Shown here: in pieces, positions 44,716-52,638 of the stretch
Numbering within the stretch: position 1 is the stretch's first letter
How the letters are laid out: each line of letters starts with the position of its first letter
Assembly: GCF_002848265.1 (NCBI RefSeq)
Contig: NZ_CP025422.1
Location: forward strand, 2,696,727-2,760,726
Length of the DNA: 64,000 nt
Direction of reading: 5' to 3'
Source: Zhihengliuella sp. ISTPL4
GTDB lineage: Bacteria > Actinomycetota > Actinomycetes > Actinomycetales > Microbacteriaceae
Notes under the pieces: model-generated
The model's database searches: none
What the model saw: the letters and a program-made list of their open reading frames with translations, nothing else
Told to the model about the DNA's origin: nothing
Program-made: the position numbers and the translations under genes

Positions 44716-45186
44716 TCAGAGCGCGGCCGTGACGCCGGGGAGCAGGGTGCCCAGGATGTCCTGCAGCCGCTGCCGGTCCTCCGCGGCGAGCGGGTCGAGG
44801 ATGAGTTCGCGGATCTGGGCCACGTGGACGGGCGCGGCCGCCCGGAGCATCTCCCGGCCGGCGGGAGTCAGCGTTGCCGAGAGGGTCCGCTTGTCCGTGC
44901 TGCACGATGTCCGCTCGACCCAGCCGCGCTCCTCGAGGGAGTCCAGGGCATGGCTCAGCCGTGACCGGCTGAGTCCCGCGATGCGCGCGAGCTCGGTCAT
45001 GGTGACGGCGCCCTCGCCCTGACCGGCGAGGGTGACGAGGATCGCGTAGCGGGCGTGATTCAGCCCCACCTCGTCCTTCAACGCCCGGTCGAGGACCTGG
45101 GGCAGCAGCTGCACGAACCGGATGATCGGCAGCCAGGTCGCGAGCTCGTCGTCGTCGAGTCGCCGCGGGTGCCGCGTCTCGCTCAT
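44716..45186 (-). CDS. MarR-family regulator
   Basis: 156 residues. Winged-helix MarR fold: HARYAILVTLAGQGEGAVTMTELARIAGLSRSRLSHALDSLEERGWVERT (parts), with wing DKRTLSATLTPAGRE. The ATG at 45186 has GAGGAGC upstream. It lies 17 bases downstream of ribA on the same strand and so is probably cotranscribed with it; the ligand is unknown. Confidence 0.92.
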   Translation of the reverse strand: MSETRHPRRLDDDELATWLPIIRFVQLLPQVLDRALKDEVGLNHARYAILVTLAGQGEGAVTMTELARIAGLSRSRLSHALDSLEERGWVERTSCSTDKRTLSATLTPAGREMLRAAAPVHVAQIRELILDPLAAEDRQRLQDILGTLLPGVTAAL

Positions 45187-45203
45187 GTCCTGCTCCTCGG
45201 GGG

Positions 45204-45854
45204 TCACGCCGCAGTCAGGTCGATGGTGTGTGCCGTGTGGTCGCGCTTGGCCTGGAGGTAGCGCGAGTTGGCCGGGGAGAGGTGCACTTCCGTGCGCACC
45301 CGGTCCGTGACGCGGATGCCGAGCCCGTCGAGCTGCGCGGCTTTGTCGGGGTTGTTGCTGAGGAGGCGGATGCTGTCCACACCCATCACTCGCAGCATCT
45401 GTGCGGCGACGGTGTAGTCCCGCTCGTCCTCGCCGCGCCCGAGGGCCACGTTCGCCTCGTACGTGTCGAGGCCCGCGTCCTGCAGGGCGTACGCGTCGAG
45501 CTTGGCGTAGAGCCCGATCCCGCGGCCCTCCTGCCGCAGGTAGAGGAGGAAGCCGCCCTCGGCAGCGATCCGCTCCACCGCCTCGCGAAGCTGCGGGCCG
45601 CAGTCGCAGCGTTCGGAGCCGAACACATCCCCCGTGAGGCACTCGCTGTGCGGTCGCACGAGAGGGGCGTCCCCGCCGGCGGCCGCGCGTGCGAGGGCGG
45701 CCTGCCAGTCGCCGAGGCCGAGCAGCAGGTGCTCGCGTCCGTCCACGAGTCCGTCGAAGGTCACGACGTCCGCCGTCGTGGCGAAGCCGTCCGCGAAGCG
45801 CAGGGGCACCCGCACGCGGGTGCGCTCCGCGGCGACCGTTGAAGTTTCAATCAT
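45204..45854 (-). CDS. ribA: GTP cyclohydrolase II (stand-alone RibA)
   Basis: 216 residues. Diagnostic motifs: VRPHSECLTGDVFGSERCDCG (zinc Cys residues), LLYLRQEGRGIGLYAKLDAYALQD (parts) and LLSNNPDKAAQLDGLGI. It opens the imidazole ring of GTP, the first step of riboflavin synthesis. Most actinobacteria fuse RibA to RibB; this is RibA alone, with no ribB/ribE/ribH here, and sits with a MarR regulator, so it may be an inducible extra copy. No FMN riboswitch is visible upstream. Confidence 0.94.
   Translation of the reverse strand: MIETSTVAAERTRVRVPLRFADGFATTADVVTFDGLVDGREHLLLGLGDWQAALARAAAGGDAPLVRPHSECLTGDVFGSERCDCGPQLREAVERIAAEGGFLLYLRQEGRGIGLYAKLDAYALQDAGLDTYEANVALGRGEDERDYTVAAQMLRVMGVDSIRLLSNNPDKAAQLDGLGIRVTDRVRTEVHLSPANSRYLQAKRDHTAHTIDLTAA
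45839..45850. promoter_or_regulatory. TTGAA/TTCAA dyad at the ribA start
   Basis: TTGAA (45839-45843) and TTCAA (45846-45850) pair over a 2-base gap and overlap the first codons of ribA. Dyads of this type are common for MarR proteins, so the cotranscribed MarR regulator may bind here. Confidence 0.35.
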
Positions 45855-45970
45855 GTGAGGGGAAACGTCGCGGACGCGTGGCTATTCCCGCGAGTCCTCG
45901 GATGGTGACGATCGTGTCGATCCATGACGCCCGCTGCCGGGGGTCGCGGACGACTCGGTAGCCTCGCACC

Positions 45971-46810
45971 ATGAGTCACTTCGTCAGCGCGACCGAGCTC
46001 CACGACCTCCTCCGGGACGCCGCCCCGATCCGGGTCATCGACGTGCGCTGGCGTCTCGACCGTCCCGAGGCGGGCCCCGGCGACTATCGCTCGGGCCACA
46101 TCCCCGGTGCGGTGTTCGCGTCGTTGGATCAGGAGCTCTCCACTCCCGGAGCACCGTCCGAGGGCCGCCACCCGCTCCCCTCGACGGAGACGCTGCAGGC
46201 GGCGGCCCGGCGATGGGGCGTGCGCGAGGGGGACACCGTCGTCGCCTACGACGACACCAAGGGACTCGCGGCTGCCAGGGCCTGGTGGCTGCTGCGCCAG
46301 GCCGGGGTCCGGGTGCGCGTCCTCGACGGAGGGCTGCGGGCGTGGACCGCGGCCGGGTACGACCTGGCGACCGACGACGTCGTGCCGGAGACCGGCGACG
46401 TGGTGCTCACGGACCCCGGGGAGGACGCGCTCTCGATCGACGAGGCGGCGGCGTTCCCGGAGACCGGGGTCCTGCTCGACGTGCGCGCCCCGGAGCGCTA
46501 CCGCGGCGAGACCGAGCCGCTCGACCCGATCGCCGGGCACATCCCCGGCGCCCGGAACCTCCCCACCACGCGGCACCTCGACGAGAACGGGCGCACCCGC
46601 GACCGCGACGCGGTGCTCGCGACGCTCGCCGAGGTCGGCATCACGGCGGGGACGCCGGTGGCGGCGTACTGCGGGTCGGGTGTCACGGCGGCACACACGG
46701 CCTTGATCCTGCACGAGGTCGGCATCCCGGCGAGGGTCTTCCCCGGTTCCTGGAGTCAGTGGTCGAACACCCCGGGGCGTCCGGTCGCGACGGGCGATCA
46801 GCCGGGCTGA
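45971..46810 (+). CDS. thiosulfate/3-mercaptopyruvate sulfurtransferase
   Basis: 279 residues, two rhodanese domains. The N-terminal domain (about 5-125) is inactive (DVRWRLDRPE; TVVAYDDTKGLAAARAWWLL has Asp instead of Cys), the C-terminal domain has the active loop AAYCGSGVTAAHTA with catalytic Cys. CGSGVTA is the form typical of SseA-type mercaptopyruvate sulfurtransferases. It transfers sulfane sulfur to an acceptor. Its 3' end overlaps the XRE regulator gene tail-to-tail by 13 bases. Confidence 0.92.
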   Translation: MSHFVSATELHDLLRDAAPIRVIDVRWRLDRPEAGPGDYRSGHIPGAVFASLDQELSTPGAPSEGRHPLPSTETLQAAARRWGVREGDTVVAYDDTKGLAAARAWWLLRQAGVRVRVLDGGLRAWTAAGYDLATDDVVPETGDVVLTDPGEDALSIDEAAAFPETGVLLDVRAPERYRGETEPLDPIAGHIPGARNLPTTRHLDENGRTRDRDAVLATLAEVGITAGTPVAAYCGSGVTAAHTALILHEVGIPARVFPGSWSQWSNTPGRPVATGDQPG

Positions 46811-47724
46811 CCGCTCTCGCGCGGGCCATACCCCCAGCGCAGGCCGAGGGCACCGGGGCCGAACGCCCGGCGGACCTGATGCACCGACGTGCCCGGAGGT
46901 CGGGGGAGCGCGGTGACGACGGTGCCCTCGGCGCTCTCCACCACCTCGTCGCACCAGTCCGGCACGGCGTCCGGGTGGAAGCGCGTCCACACCAGCAGCT
47001 CGCGCGCCTGTCGGGAGAGGGCATGCCCGGTCTCCCGATCCGAAGGATGGCCGGGCTCGTAGTGCACCGACCACTCGACCACGGCGGTGTCCGGCGCCTC
47101 GAGGGGGACGTCGAGCTCGATCAGCGCGCCGTGTGCCTCGCCGTTCGGGTGGGAGTAGCGCGCGGTGATGCGCCCGCCCGCGACGGCGGTGAGAAGCGGC
47201 GCCGGTCCTGGCACGCCCGGCGTGAGGTCGAGGACGGGGATGGCGGTGATGACTCCCGTCGTCGCCTGCACGATGCTGCGGGTGTGGCAGGAGGACACCT
47301 CGCCATCGGCGCCGACATCGGTGACGGAGTGGACGGTGAGCTCTCGCGATGGGTCGGGATACGGCGTTCCGAGAGCCGCGTACACCTCACGCACGGCCCG
47401 CTCCATGTCGACCTGCTCCAGCGGGAAGCCCTGCGGGCCCAGGGGCCCGGTCCGGTTCGGGCGGAGCAGCCGGCTCAGGGCCCCCTTGTCGAGGCACAGC
47501 AGGTCTTCGATATCGGCGAGGGCCGCGAGGGACTGCGCACCCTCCGGTCGCCGCGCCCCCGAGCGCCAGTAGCTGAGCGTGGCCATGGAGACCCGATTGC
47601 CCCGGTCCCTGAGCTGCCGCTGCAGCCACGAGAGCGTCACCGGTTTGGCGTTGATCGCGTCGCGCAGTGCCGCGGCGAACGCGTCCGGCGCCGCTGCTCT
47701 CTTCTCGCCGTCCCCAAAACCCAT
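46798..47724 (-). CDS. helix-turn-helix protein with unknown C-terminal domain
   Basis: 308 residues. The N-terminal region (about 12-90) reads like an XRE helix-turn-helix (TLSWLQRQLRDRGNRVSMATLSYWRSGARRPE) found in several high-GC actinobacteria. The C-terminal 200 residues include strands such as VHSVTDVGADGEVSSCHTRSIVQ and WSVHYEPGHPSDRETGHALSRQARELLVWTRF (parts); no family recognised. The ATG at 47724 has GGGGG upstream. The target may be the divergent gene at 48015, with a strong hairpin in between. Confidence 0.78.
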   Translation of the reverse strand: MGFGDGEKRAAAPDAFAAALRDAINAKPVTLSWLQRQLRDRGNRVSMATLSYWRSGARRPEGAQSLAALADIEDLLCLDKGALSRLLRPNRTGPLGPQGFPLEQVDMERAVREVYAALGTPYPDPSRELTVHSVTDVGADGEVSSCHTRSIVQATTGVITAIPVLDLTPGVPGPAPLLTAVAGGRITARYSHPNGEAHGALIELDVPLEAPDTAVVEWSVHYEPGHPSDRETGHALSRQARELLVWTRFHPDAVPDWCDEVVESAEGTVVTALPRPPGTSVHQVRRAFGPGALGLRWGYGPRESGQPG

Positions 47725-47897
47725 CACAGCCCCCACCCGGTATGTGAAGAACACACCTCTAAAGTGAGCATAAGACCGCACGCGCACACCTCAGGGGACC
47801 GGGTGGGCAAGTGGGTCACGGGGCTGCGACGTCGCGGGAAGGGTGCCCGACCCTGCGACAGCGGCCCGACGCAGTGATGCCCCCCTTGCTGCGTATG

Positions 47898-47944
47898 TCG
47901 TGAAGCCCGGCAATCGATCTGGGGAGATCCGCCGGGCTTCACGA
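47898..47944. other. 14-bp perfect stem in a divergent gap
   Basis: TCGTGAAGCCCGGC (47898-47911) pairs exactly with GCCGGGCTTCACGA (47931-47944); loop of 19 bases. It lies 70 bases upstream of the membrane-protein gene at 48015 and 174 bases from the divergent regulator start. A terminator is not needed between divergent genes, so this may be a leader structure or an operator. Confidence 0.55.
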
Positions 47945-48014
47945 GCATCCCCGGGCGCTTGCGGTTCGCGCCCCCGCGTAGACTGGTCGGGAAACCCCGG
48001 AGGATCTGGCCGTC

Positions 48015-48665
48015 ATGTCTGCCCCTGCTCGCGCGTTCACCGTGCGCCACGTGCAATTGCTGCGTGCGCTGTTCGCGGCCGTCGCCGCCCTGATGATCAC
48101 CTTCTCGTCGGATCACTCCGCGCCGATCGGCTTGGCCGTGTTCAGCGGCTTCGCGCTCGTCACCGCGCTCGTCCACGTGCTCGCGGCCTGGCTCGTGTTC
48201 CCTGCGGGGTCGCGCTGGCCGGCGATCCTCCTCGCCGTCGTGAGCGTCATCGCGGGGATGGCCAGCGGTGTGCCCACCTGGCGTACGGACGACATGTTCT
48301 TCATCGTCGTGATCGCCTGGGGCGTTCTCAGCGGAGGCATCGAGCTGCTGGCCGGCATCCGCGCCCGCCGCGCCGGCGGAGCACTCGCCACCGATGCGAT
48401 CACCGTCGGGGCCCTCGGCGTGCTCCTCGCTGTCGTGCTGCTGCTGATCCCCTCCGGATTCGTCCAGGAGTACACGATCGAGAAGGCGGGCACGTTCGAG
48501 CTGTCCGGCATCATCCTCGGCGTGGGGATGTTCGGAGGGTACGCGGCCATCGTCGCCGTCTTCCTCGGCATCGCCGGCCTCACCCCGAAGCGCGCGGACG
48601 CCGATGACGTCGCTGCCGCCCCCGAGCACGATGCGGCTCCTGTGGAGCACGGAGGAGAGCGATGA
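48015..48665 (+). CDS. six-helix membrane protein of unknown function
   Basis: 216 residues with about six hydrophobic segments (e.g. LRALFAAVAALMITFSS; PAILLAVVSVIAGMASG; LGVLLAVVLLLIPSGFV) and a hydrophilic tail. Some actinobacterial homologues are labelled acyl-CoA synthetase, which the sequence does not support. First of a two-gene operon; its stop overlaps the next ATG (ATGA). Confidence 0.75.
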   Translation: MSAPARAFTVRHVQLLRALFAAVAALMITFSSDHSAPIGLAVFSGFALVTALVHVLAAWLVFPAGSRWPAILLAVVSVIAGMASGVPTWRTDDMFFIVVIAWGVLSGGIELLAGIRARRAGGALATDAITVGALGVLLAVVLLLIPSGFVQEYTIEKAGTFELSGIILGVGMFGGYAAIVAVFLGIAGLTPKRADADDVAAAPEHDAAPVEHGGER

Positions 48666-49021
48666 GCGACGACAAGCCCACCCGGCGGGACATCCTGCGA
48701 CCCCTCCATCTGCTCGGCATCGCGCTGGGCTGCGGCGTGTTCGCGATGGTGGTCACGCTCGTCTCCACCGGCGCCTTCACTCTCCGCGTGAACACCGCCA
48801 TCGCGAACGGCACCTACGAGGGCCTCACCCCCGTGGCATTGAGCCTCGTGGTGGGTGGAGGCGCGTTCATCGCCACGCTCCTGATCCTGGCGATGCTCAT
48901 GCTCGCGGTCGACCCGGCCGACGTCACGAAGACCATCGATCGTCCCGTGCTGTACGACGCGGACGACGACGGCGAGGGTGACGGCACCGCGGAGGAGCCG
49001 GGACTACCCGCATCGTCGTGA
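48662..49021 (+). CDS. small two-helix membrane protein
   Basis: 119 residues. Helix 1 (about 15-38, LLGIALGCGVFAMVVTLVST) and helix 2 (about 58-82, LSLVVGGGAFIATLLILAML) are joined by a short loop, with an acidic tail (DADDDGEGDG). Translation is coupled to the preceding membrane protein, suggesting a complex of the two. Its last codons lie in the left arm of a 12-bp perfect stem. Confidence 0.75.
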   Translation: MSDDKPTRRDILRPLHLLGIALGCGVFAMVVTLVSTGAFTLRVNTAIANGTYEGLTPVALSLVVGGGAFIATLLILAMLMLAVDPADVTKTIDRPVLYDADDDGEGDGTAEEPGLPASS

Positions 49022-49031
49022 TGCGGGTAGT
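49003..49031. terminator. 12-bp stem at the end of the membrane-protein pair
   Basis: ACTACCCGCATC (49003-49014), loop GTCGT, GATGCGGGTAGT (49020-49031). The stem contains the stop codon of the preceding gene and starts 40 bases before the MFS gene. No U-tract follows; it could be a terminator or an operator for the MFS gene. Confidence 0.55.
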
Positions 49032-49070
49032 AAGCGGAATATCGGTGAGGTCGTTCCGCTTGTCCCTGGA

Positions 49071-50492
49071 GTGACTGCCTCCGTCGACCGCGCTTCCATC
49101 GGACTCCGATCGGAACGGGGGCCCATCCTCGGCGCGCTCATGCTCGCCACCGGCCTCATCGCGATCGACGCGACGATCCTCGCGACAGCGGTGCCCAGCA
49201 TCGTCCGCGACCTCGGCAGCTACCAGCAGTTCCCCTGGCTCTTCTCGGTCTACCTGCTCGCGCAGGCGGTGAGCGTGCCGATCTACTCGCGGTTCGCGGA
49301 CACGGTGGGCCGTAAGCCGATCATCCTCCTGGGCATCGCCCTCTTCCTGCTCGGGTCGATCCTGTGCGGCTTCGCCTGGAGCATGCCCGCGCTCATCGCC
49401 TTCCGCGTCGTCCAGGGGCTCGGCGCGGGTGCGGTCGCCCCGATGTCGATGACGATCGTCGGCGACATCTACACGGTCGCGGAGCGCGCGAAGGTGCAGG
49501 GATACGTGGCCAGCGTCTGGGCGATCTCGTCGGTCGTCGGCCCGGCCCTCGGCGGCGTCTTCGCGCAGCTCGACGCCTGGCGGTGGATCTTCTGGATCAA
49601 CATCCCGCTCTGTCTCATCGCCGGCTGGATGCTGCTGCGCACCTACAAGGAGCAGAAGCAGACCCGGCGGCACAGCATCGACTACGGCGGAGCCGTGCTG
49701 CTCACGATCGGGCTCACAGCCCTCATCCTCGGCATGCTGGAGGGTGGCAACGCGTGGGCCTGGCTGTCCCTGCCGAGCGCCCTCTGCTTCGGCATCGGGG
49801 CGGTCGCGTTGGTGGCCTTCGGATTCGTCGAGCGCCGGGTCGCCGAGCCGATCGTCGATCTGCGCCTCGTGACGCGTCGGCTCATCCTCACCACGACCGT
49901 CGTGTCGTTGGGCATCGGGGCGCTCATGCTCGGCGTGACGAGCTTCGCCCCGGCCTACCTCGAGGGATCGCTCGGCATCGCGCCGCTGCTCTCCGGTCTC
50001 GCGGTGGCCGCGCTCACGCTCGGCTGGCCGCTCGCCGCCGCGAACGCGGGCCGGCTGTACCTGCGCATCGGCTTCCGCCGCACCACCCTGATCGGCATGA
50101 GCATCACGACCGTCGCCGCGATCGCACTCGCCGCCGTCGCCTCGTGGCCCAACCCGTTCGTCGTCGCCGGGATCGCGTTCCTCCTCGGCTTCGGGCTCGG
50201 GTGGAGCGCGGCCCCGACCCTCATCGCCGCACAGGCCTCGGTCGGCTGGGGCGAGCGGGGCGCAGTGACCGGGATGAACGCCTTCGCACGGTCCGCGGGA
50301 AGCGCCGTGGGCGTGGCGGTGTTCGGCGCGATCTCGAACGCGGTCATCGCGCAGGGTGCGGGGCCCGACGACCCCGACACGATCATCCGTGCCTCGGTGT
50401 GGGTGTTCGTCGCGGTCGCCGTGACCGCGGTCCTCACCCTGGTCGCCGCCGCGTTCATGCCGAAGGACAGGGTGGAGGAGCGCTCCGGCTGA
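49071..50492 (+). CDS. DHA2-type MFS multidrug exporter
   Basis: 473 residues with 14 hydrophobic segments. Family motifs: LIAIDATILATAVPSIVRDL, FADTVGRKPIILLGIALFL (motif A, GRKP), RVVQGLGAGAVAPMSMTIVGD and SVVGPALGGVFAQ (motif C). Members export drugs by proton antiport. GTG start at 49071; no ATG lies in this frame upstream before the coding region of the previous gene. The 3' end overlaps the GH89 gene by 38 bases on the other strand. Confidence 0.92.
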   Translation: MTASVDRASIGLRSERGPILGALMLATGLIAIDATILATAVPSIVRDLGSYQQFPWLFSVYLLAQAVSVPIYSRFADTVGRKPIILLGIALFLLGSILCGFAWSMPALIAFRVVQGLGAGAVAPMSMTIVGDIYTVAERAKVQGYVASVWAISSVVGPALGGVFAQLDAWRWIFWINIPLCLIAGWMLLRTYKEQKQTRRHSIDYGGAVLLTIGLTALILGMLEGGNAWAWLSLPSALCFGIGAVALVAFGFVERRVAEPIVDLRLVTRRLILTTTVVSLGIGALMLGVTSFAPAYLEGSLGIAPLLSGLAVAALTLGWPLAAANAGRLYLRIGFRRTTLIGMSITTVAAIALAAVASWPNPFVVAGIAFLLGFGLGWSAAPTLIAAQASVGWGERGAVTGMNAFARSAGSAVGVAVFGAISNAVIAQGAGPDDPDTIIRASVWVFVAVAVTAVLTLVAAAFMPKDRVEERSG

Positions 50493-52638
50493 AGGGGACG
50501 AGCAGGGGGAGCAGTTCCGTCACGACGGCCAGCGGGTCCTCTGCGCCGTCGTCGCCGGAACCATGCCCGTTCCGCCAGCTCTCCTCGATCTCCACGATGG
50601 TCCGGTGCAGCCGCGCCTCGTCTGGCTCGACGCCGTGGTCGACCGCGTCCGCCAGCCACGCCACCCAGGCCGCCCAGCGGGGGGCGTAGAGGTCGCGGAT
50701 GAGTCCGGACCAATGTCGACCGGAGTAGTCGTGCAGCCCGCTGTCCTGGTACCCCCACACCGAGACGAGGCTGCGGGCGTCCCGTTCCATCCGGTCGCGC
50801 TCCGACGGGGTGTCGCCCCAGGCGCGGGCCTGCGCGATCCAGGTGGACACCCGGGACTCGGGCCGGGTGGCGGCCAACCGGTCGAGGGCGAGGAGGTCGG
50901 CGTGCAGCGCCGCTCCCTCGCGCCGTAATGTCGGCGCGTCGCCGGCCGCGAAGGCTCGCAGCACGCCACGAATCCACCGTCGCGTTCCCTGTGCGATCAC
51001 ATGACTGGTGAGTTCGACGGCATCCTGCGCGCGCACGGAGCGGTGCGCCGGTGGGACGTCGAGTGCAAGGAGCAACCGGGCGGCACGGGCGATCAACGGA
51101 AGGTCGGCGAGGACCGACGGGTCGTTTTCTGCGTCGATGTTCGCCGACATACGCGCGGGGGCGGCGGGCAGTGCCTCGCCTGCCAGGCGCTGCGCGGCGA
51201 AGGGCAGCGCCGCGCTCCACGGCCGCGCGAATACCGGCGACGGGATGGAACGGGTGCGCCCTCGTCCGTAGAGAGTGGAGCCGAGCAGCCGCCAGGCTTC
51301 CCGCGCAGCGGCGACGTCCACGCCGTACCGCTGCGTGGCGAACGCGGCAAGCCAGGCGTCGACATCGACGTCGTTCCACACGAGGTCGGCCGCGAGCTCG
51401 TAGAAGACGGTGTTGTTCTCGATCGCCTCCGGTGCCACGCCGATGCCCTCGAGACGGTCCGGCTGCTCCCGGCGGAGCTCGCCGATGTCCCTGGCCAGAC
51501 CGCGGAGATCGCCGAAGAGGGCGAACCGGCCGCCGAAGTTGTGCACCGCCGTCCACAGCCAGCGCCGTCCGTGCATGCCGTCCCGCCACATCGGCGCGTG
51601 CTCACCCCACAGGTCGATCAGCAGCAGGCGTTCGTGTGGGACGCGCGAGAGGTAGGCGGCCACCCGTTCCGGCGTCCAGAATGCCCGGTGATAGTGGAAC
51701 GGCCAGCCCTGCAGCAGCCAGGTCGCCGCGGGGTGGACGTCGGAGATCGCCGTGTGCACACCCGCCCCGGCCGCCGCCAGATCGTCCGGATCGGCGGACG
51801 GGGGAAGCGATTCGATGTACGGATCGACCGCGAAGACCGGCTCCGATCCCGGGTCGCCGAGCATCTCGCGCTGGACGTCGAGGAACAGTCGGAGAAAGCG
51901 CGTGAACGCGGCGGAGGCGGGATCGAGCATCGGCGTCCGCCACCCCTGCCACTCGATCTGCGCGGCGTCCGGTCCTGCGATCGTCGGCGGGACGTGTCCG
52001 CCCGGAAGCGGGAGCACGGGCGTCATCCCGAGTTCCCGCGCTCGTGCGAGGATCCGGCGCGCGAGGTCGATCCGCCGCTCGTCCCAGCGTGCGGGCAGGG
52101 GACCGCCGAAGCCGTGCAGGCCGCCCATCGACAGCCACGGCAGGTGCGCGGCGCCGCCGATCCAGTCCCGCACGTCGTCGTCGTCGACGCCCGCGCGCCG
52201 AAAGGTCTCGGCGAGCACCGCCTCATACCCGGTGAGGATGAGCGGATGGGTCACGCCGTGGAGAGCCATACCGTCGAGTTCCCGCTCCCAGCGTGCCCAG
52301 TCCCAGTACGGCGTCGAGTACCCGTGGGTCACGACGTTCAGGTAGTAGCGGATGCCGAAGGGCGTGCGCAGTATGGTCGTGTCGGCGTCCGGCCACGGTC
52401 CGAGCACGCCCTGCAGGCGCGGCGTGTCCCACGTGATCCGCTCTCCGCGCGTGTGCAGCGCCCGCGCGAAGGCGCTCGCCAGGGAGGGGGTATCCGTGCC
52501 GCGGAGGGTCAGCACGCCGTCCTGCGCATGGAAGGACGCCGTGCCCGGCTCCCCTCCCGGGTCGTCCTCGATCCGCACCGACGGCGCGTCGCCGCCGATA
52601 CGCGCGATCAGCCGCCGCATCGCCGCCGTACCGCTCAT
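50455..52638 (-). CDS. GH89 alpha-N-acetylglucosaminidase
   Basis: 727 residues, full length for the family of human NAGLU and Clostridium perfringens GH89. Recognition segments: YYLNVVTHGYSTPYWDWARWERELDGMALHG (parts), FAVDPYIESLPPS with acid/base Glu276, ATWLLQGWPFHY, WLWTAVHNFGGRF and GVAPEAIENN with nucleophile Glu404. It removes terminal alpha-linked GlcNAc, as found on gastric-type mucins and heparan sulfate. No signal peptide is evident: the protein is probably cytoplasmic and acts on imported oligosaccharides. ATG overlaps the upstream oxidoreductase stop (ATGA). Confidence 0.93.
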   Translation of the reverse strand: MSGTAAMRRLIARIGGDAPSVRIEDDPGGEPGTASFHAQDGVLTLRGTDTPSLASAFARALHTRGERITWDTPRLQGVLGPWPDADTTILRTPFGIRYYLNVVTHGYSTPYWDWARWERELDGMALHGVTHPLILTGYEAVLAETFRRAGVDDDDVRDWIGGAAHLPWLSMGGLHGFGGPLPARWDERRIDLARRILARARELGMTPVLPLPGGHVPPTIAGPDAAQIEWQGWRTPMLDPASAAFTRFLRLFLDVQREMLGDPGSEPVFAVDPYIESLPPSADPDDLAAAGAGVHTAISDVHPAATWLLQGWPFHYHRAFWTPERVAAYLSRVPHERLLLIDLWGEHAPMWRDGMHGRRWLWTAVHNFGGRFALFGDLRGLARDIGELRREQPDRLEGIGVAPEAIENNTVFYELAADLVWNDVDVDAWLAAFATQRYGVDVAAAREAWRLLGSTLYGRGRTRSIPSPVFARPWSAALPFAAQRLAGEALPAAPARMSANIDAENDPSVLADLPLIARAARLLLALDVPPAHRSVRAQDAVELTSHVIAQGTRRWIRGVLRAFAAGDAPTLRREGAALHADLLALDRLAATRPESRVSTWIAQARAWGDTPSERDRMERDARSLVSVWGYQDSGLHDYSGRHWSGLIRDLYAPRWAAWVAWLADAVDHGVEPDEARLHRTIVEIEESWRNGHGSGDDGAEDPLAVVTELLPLLVPFSRSAPPPCPSA

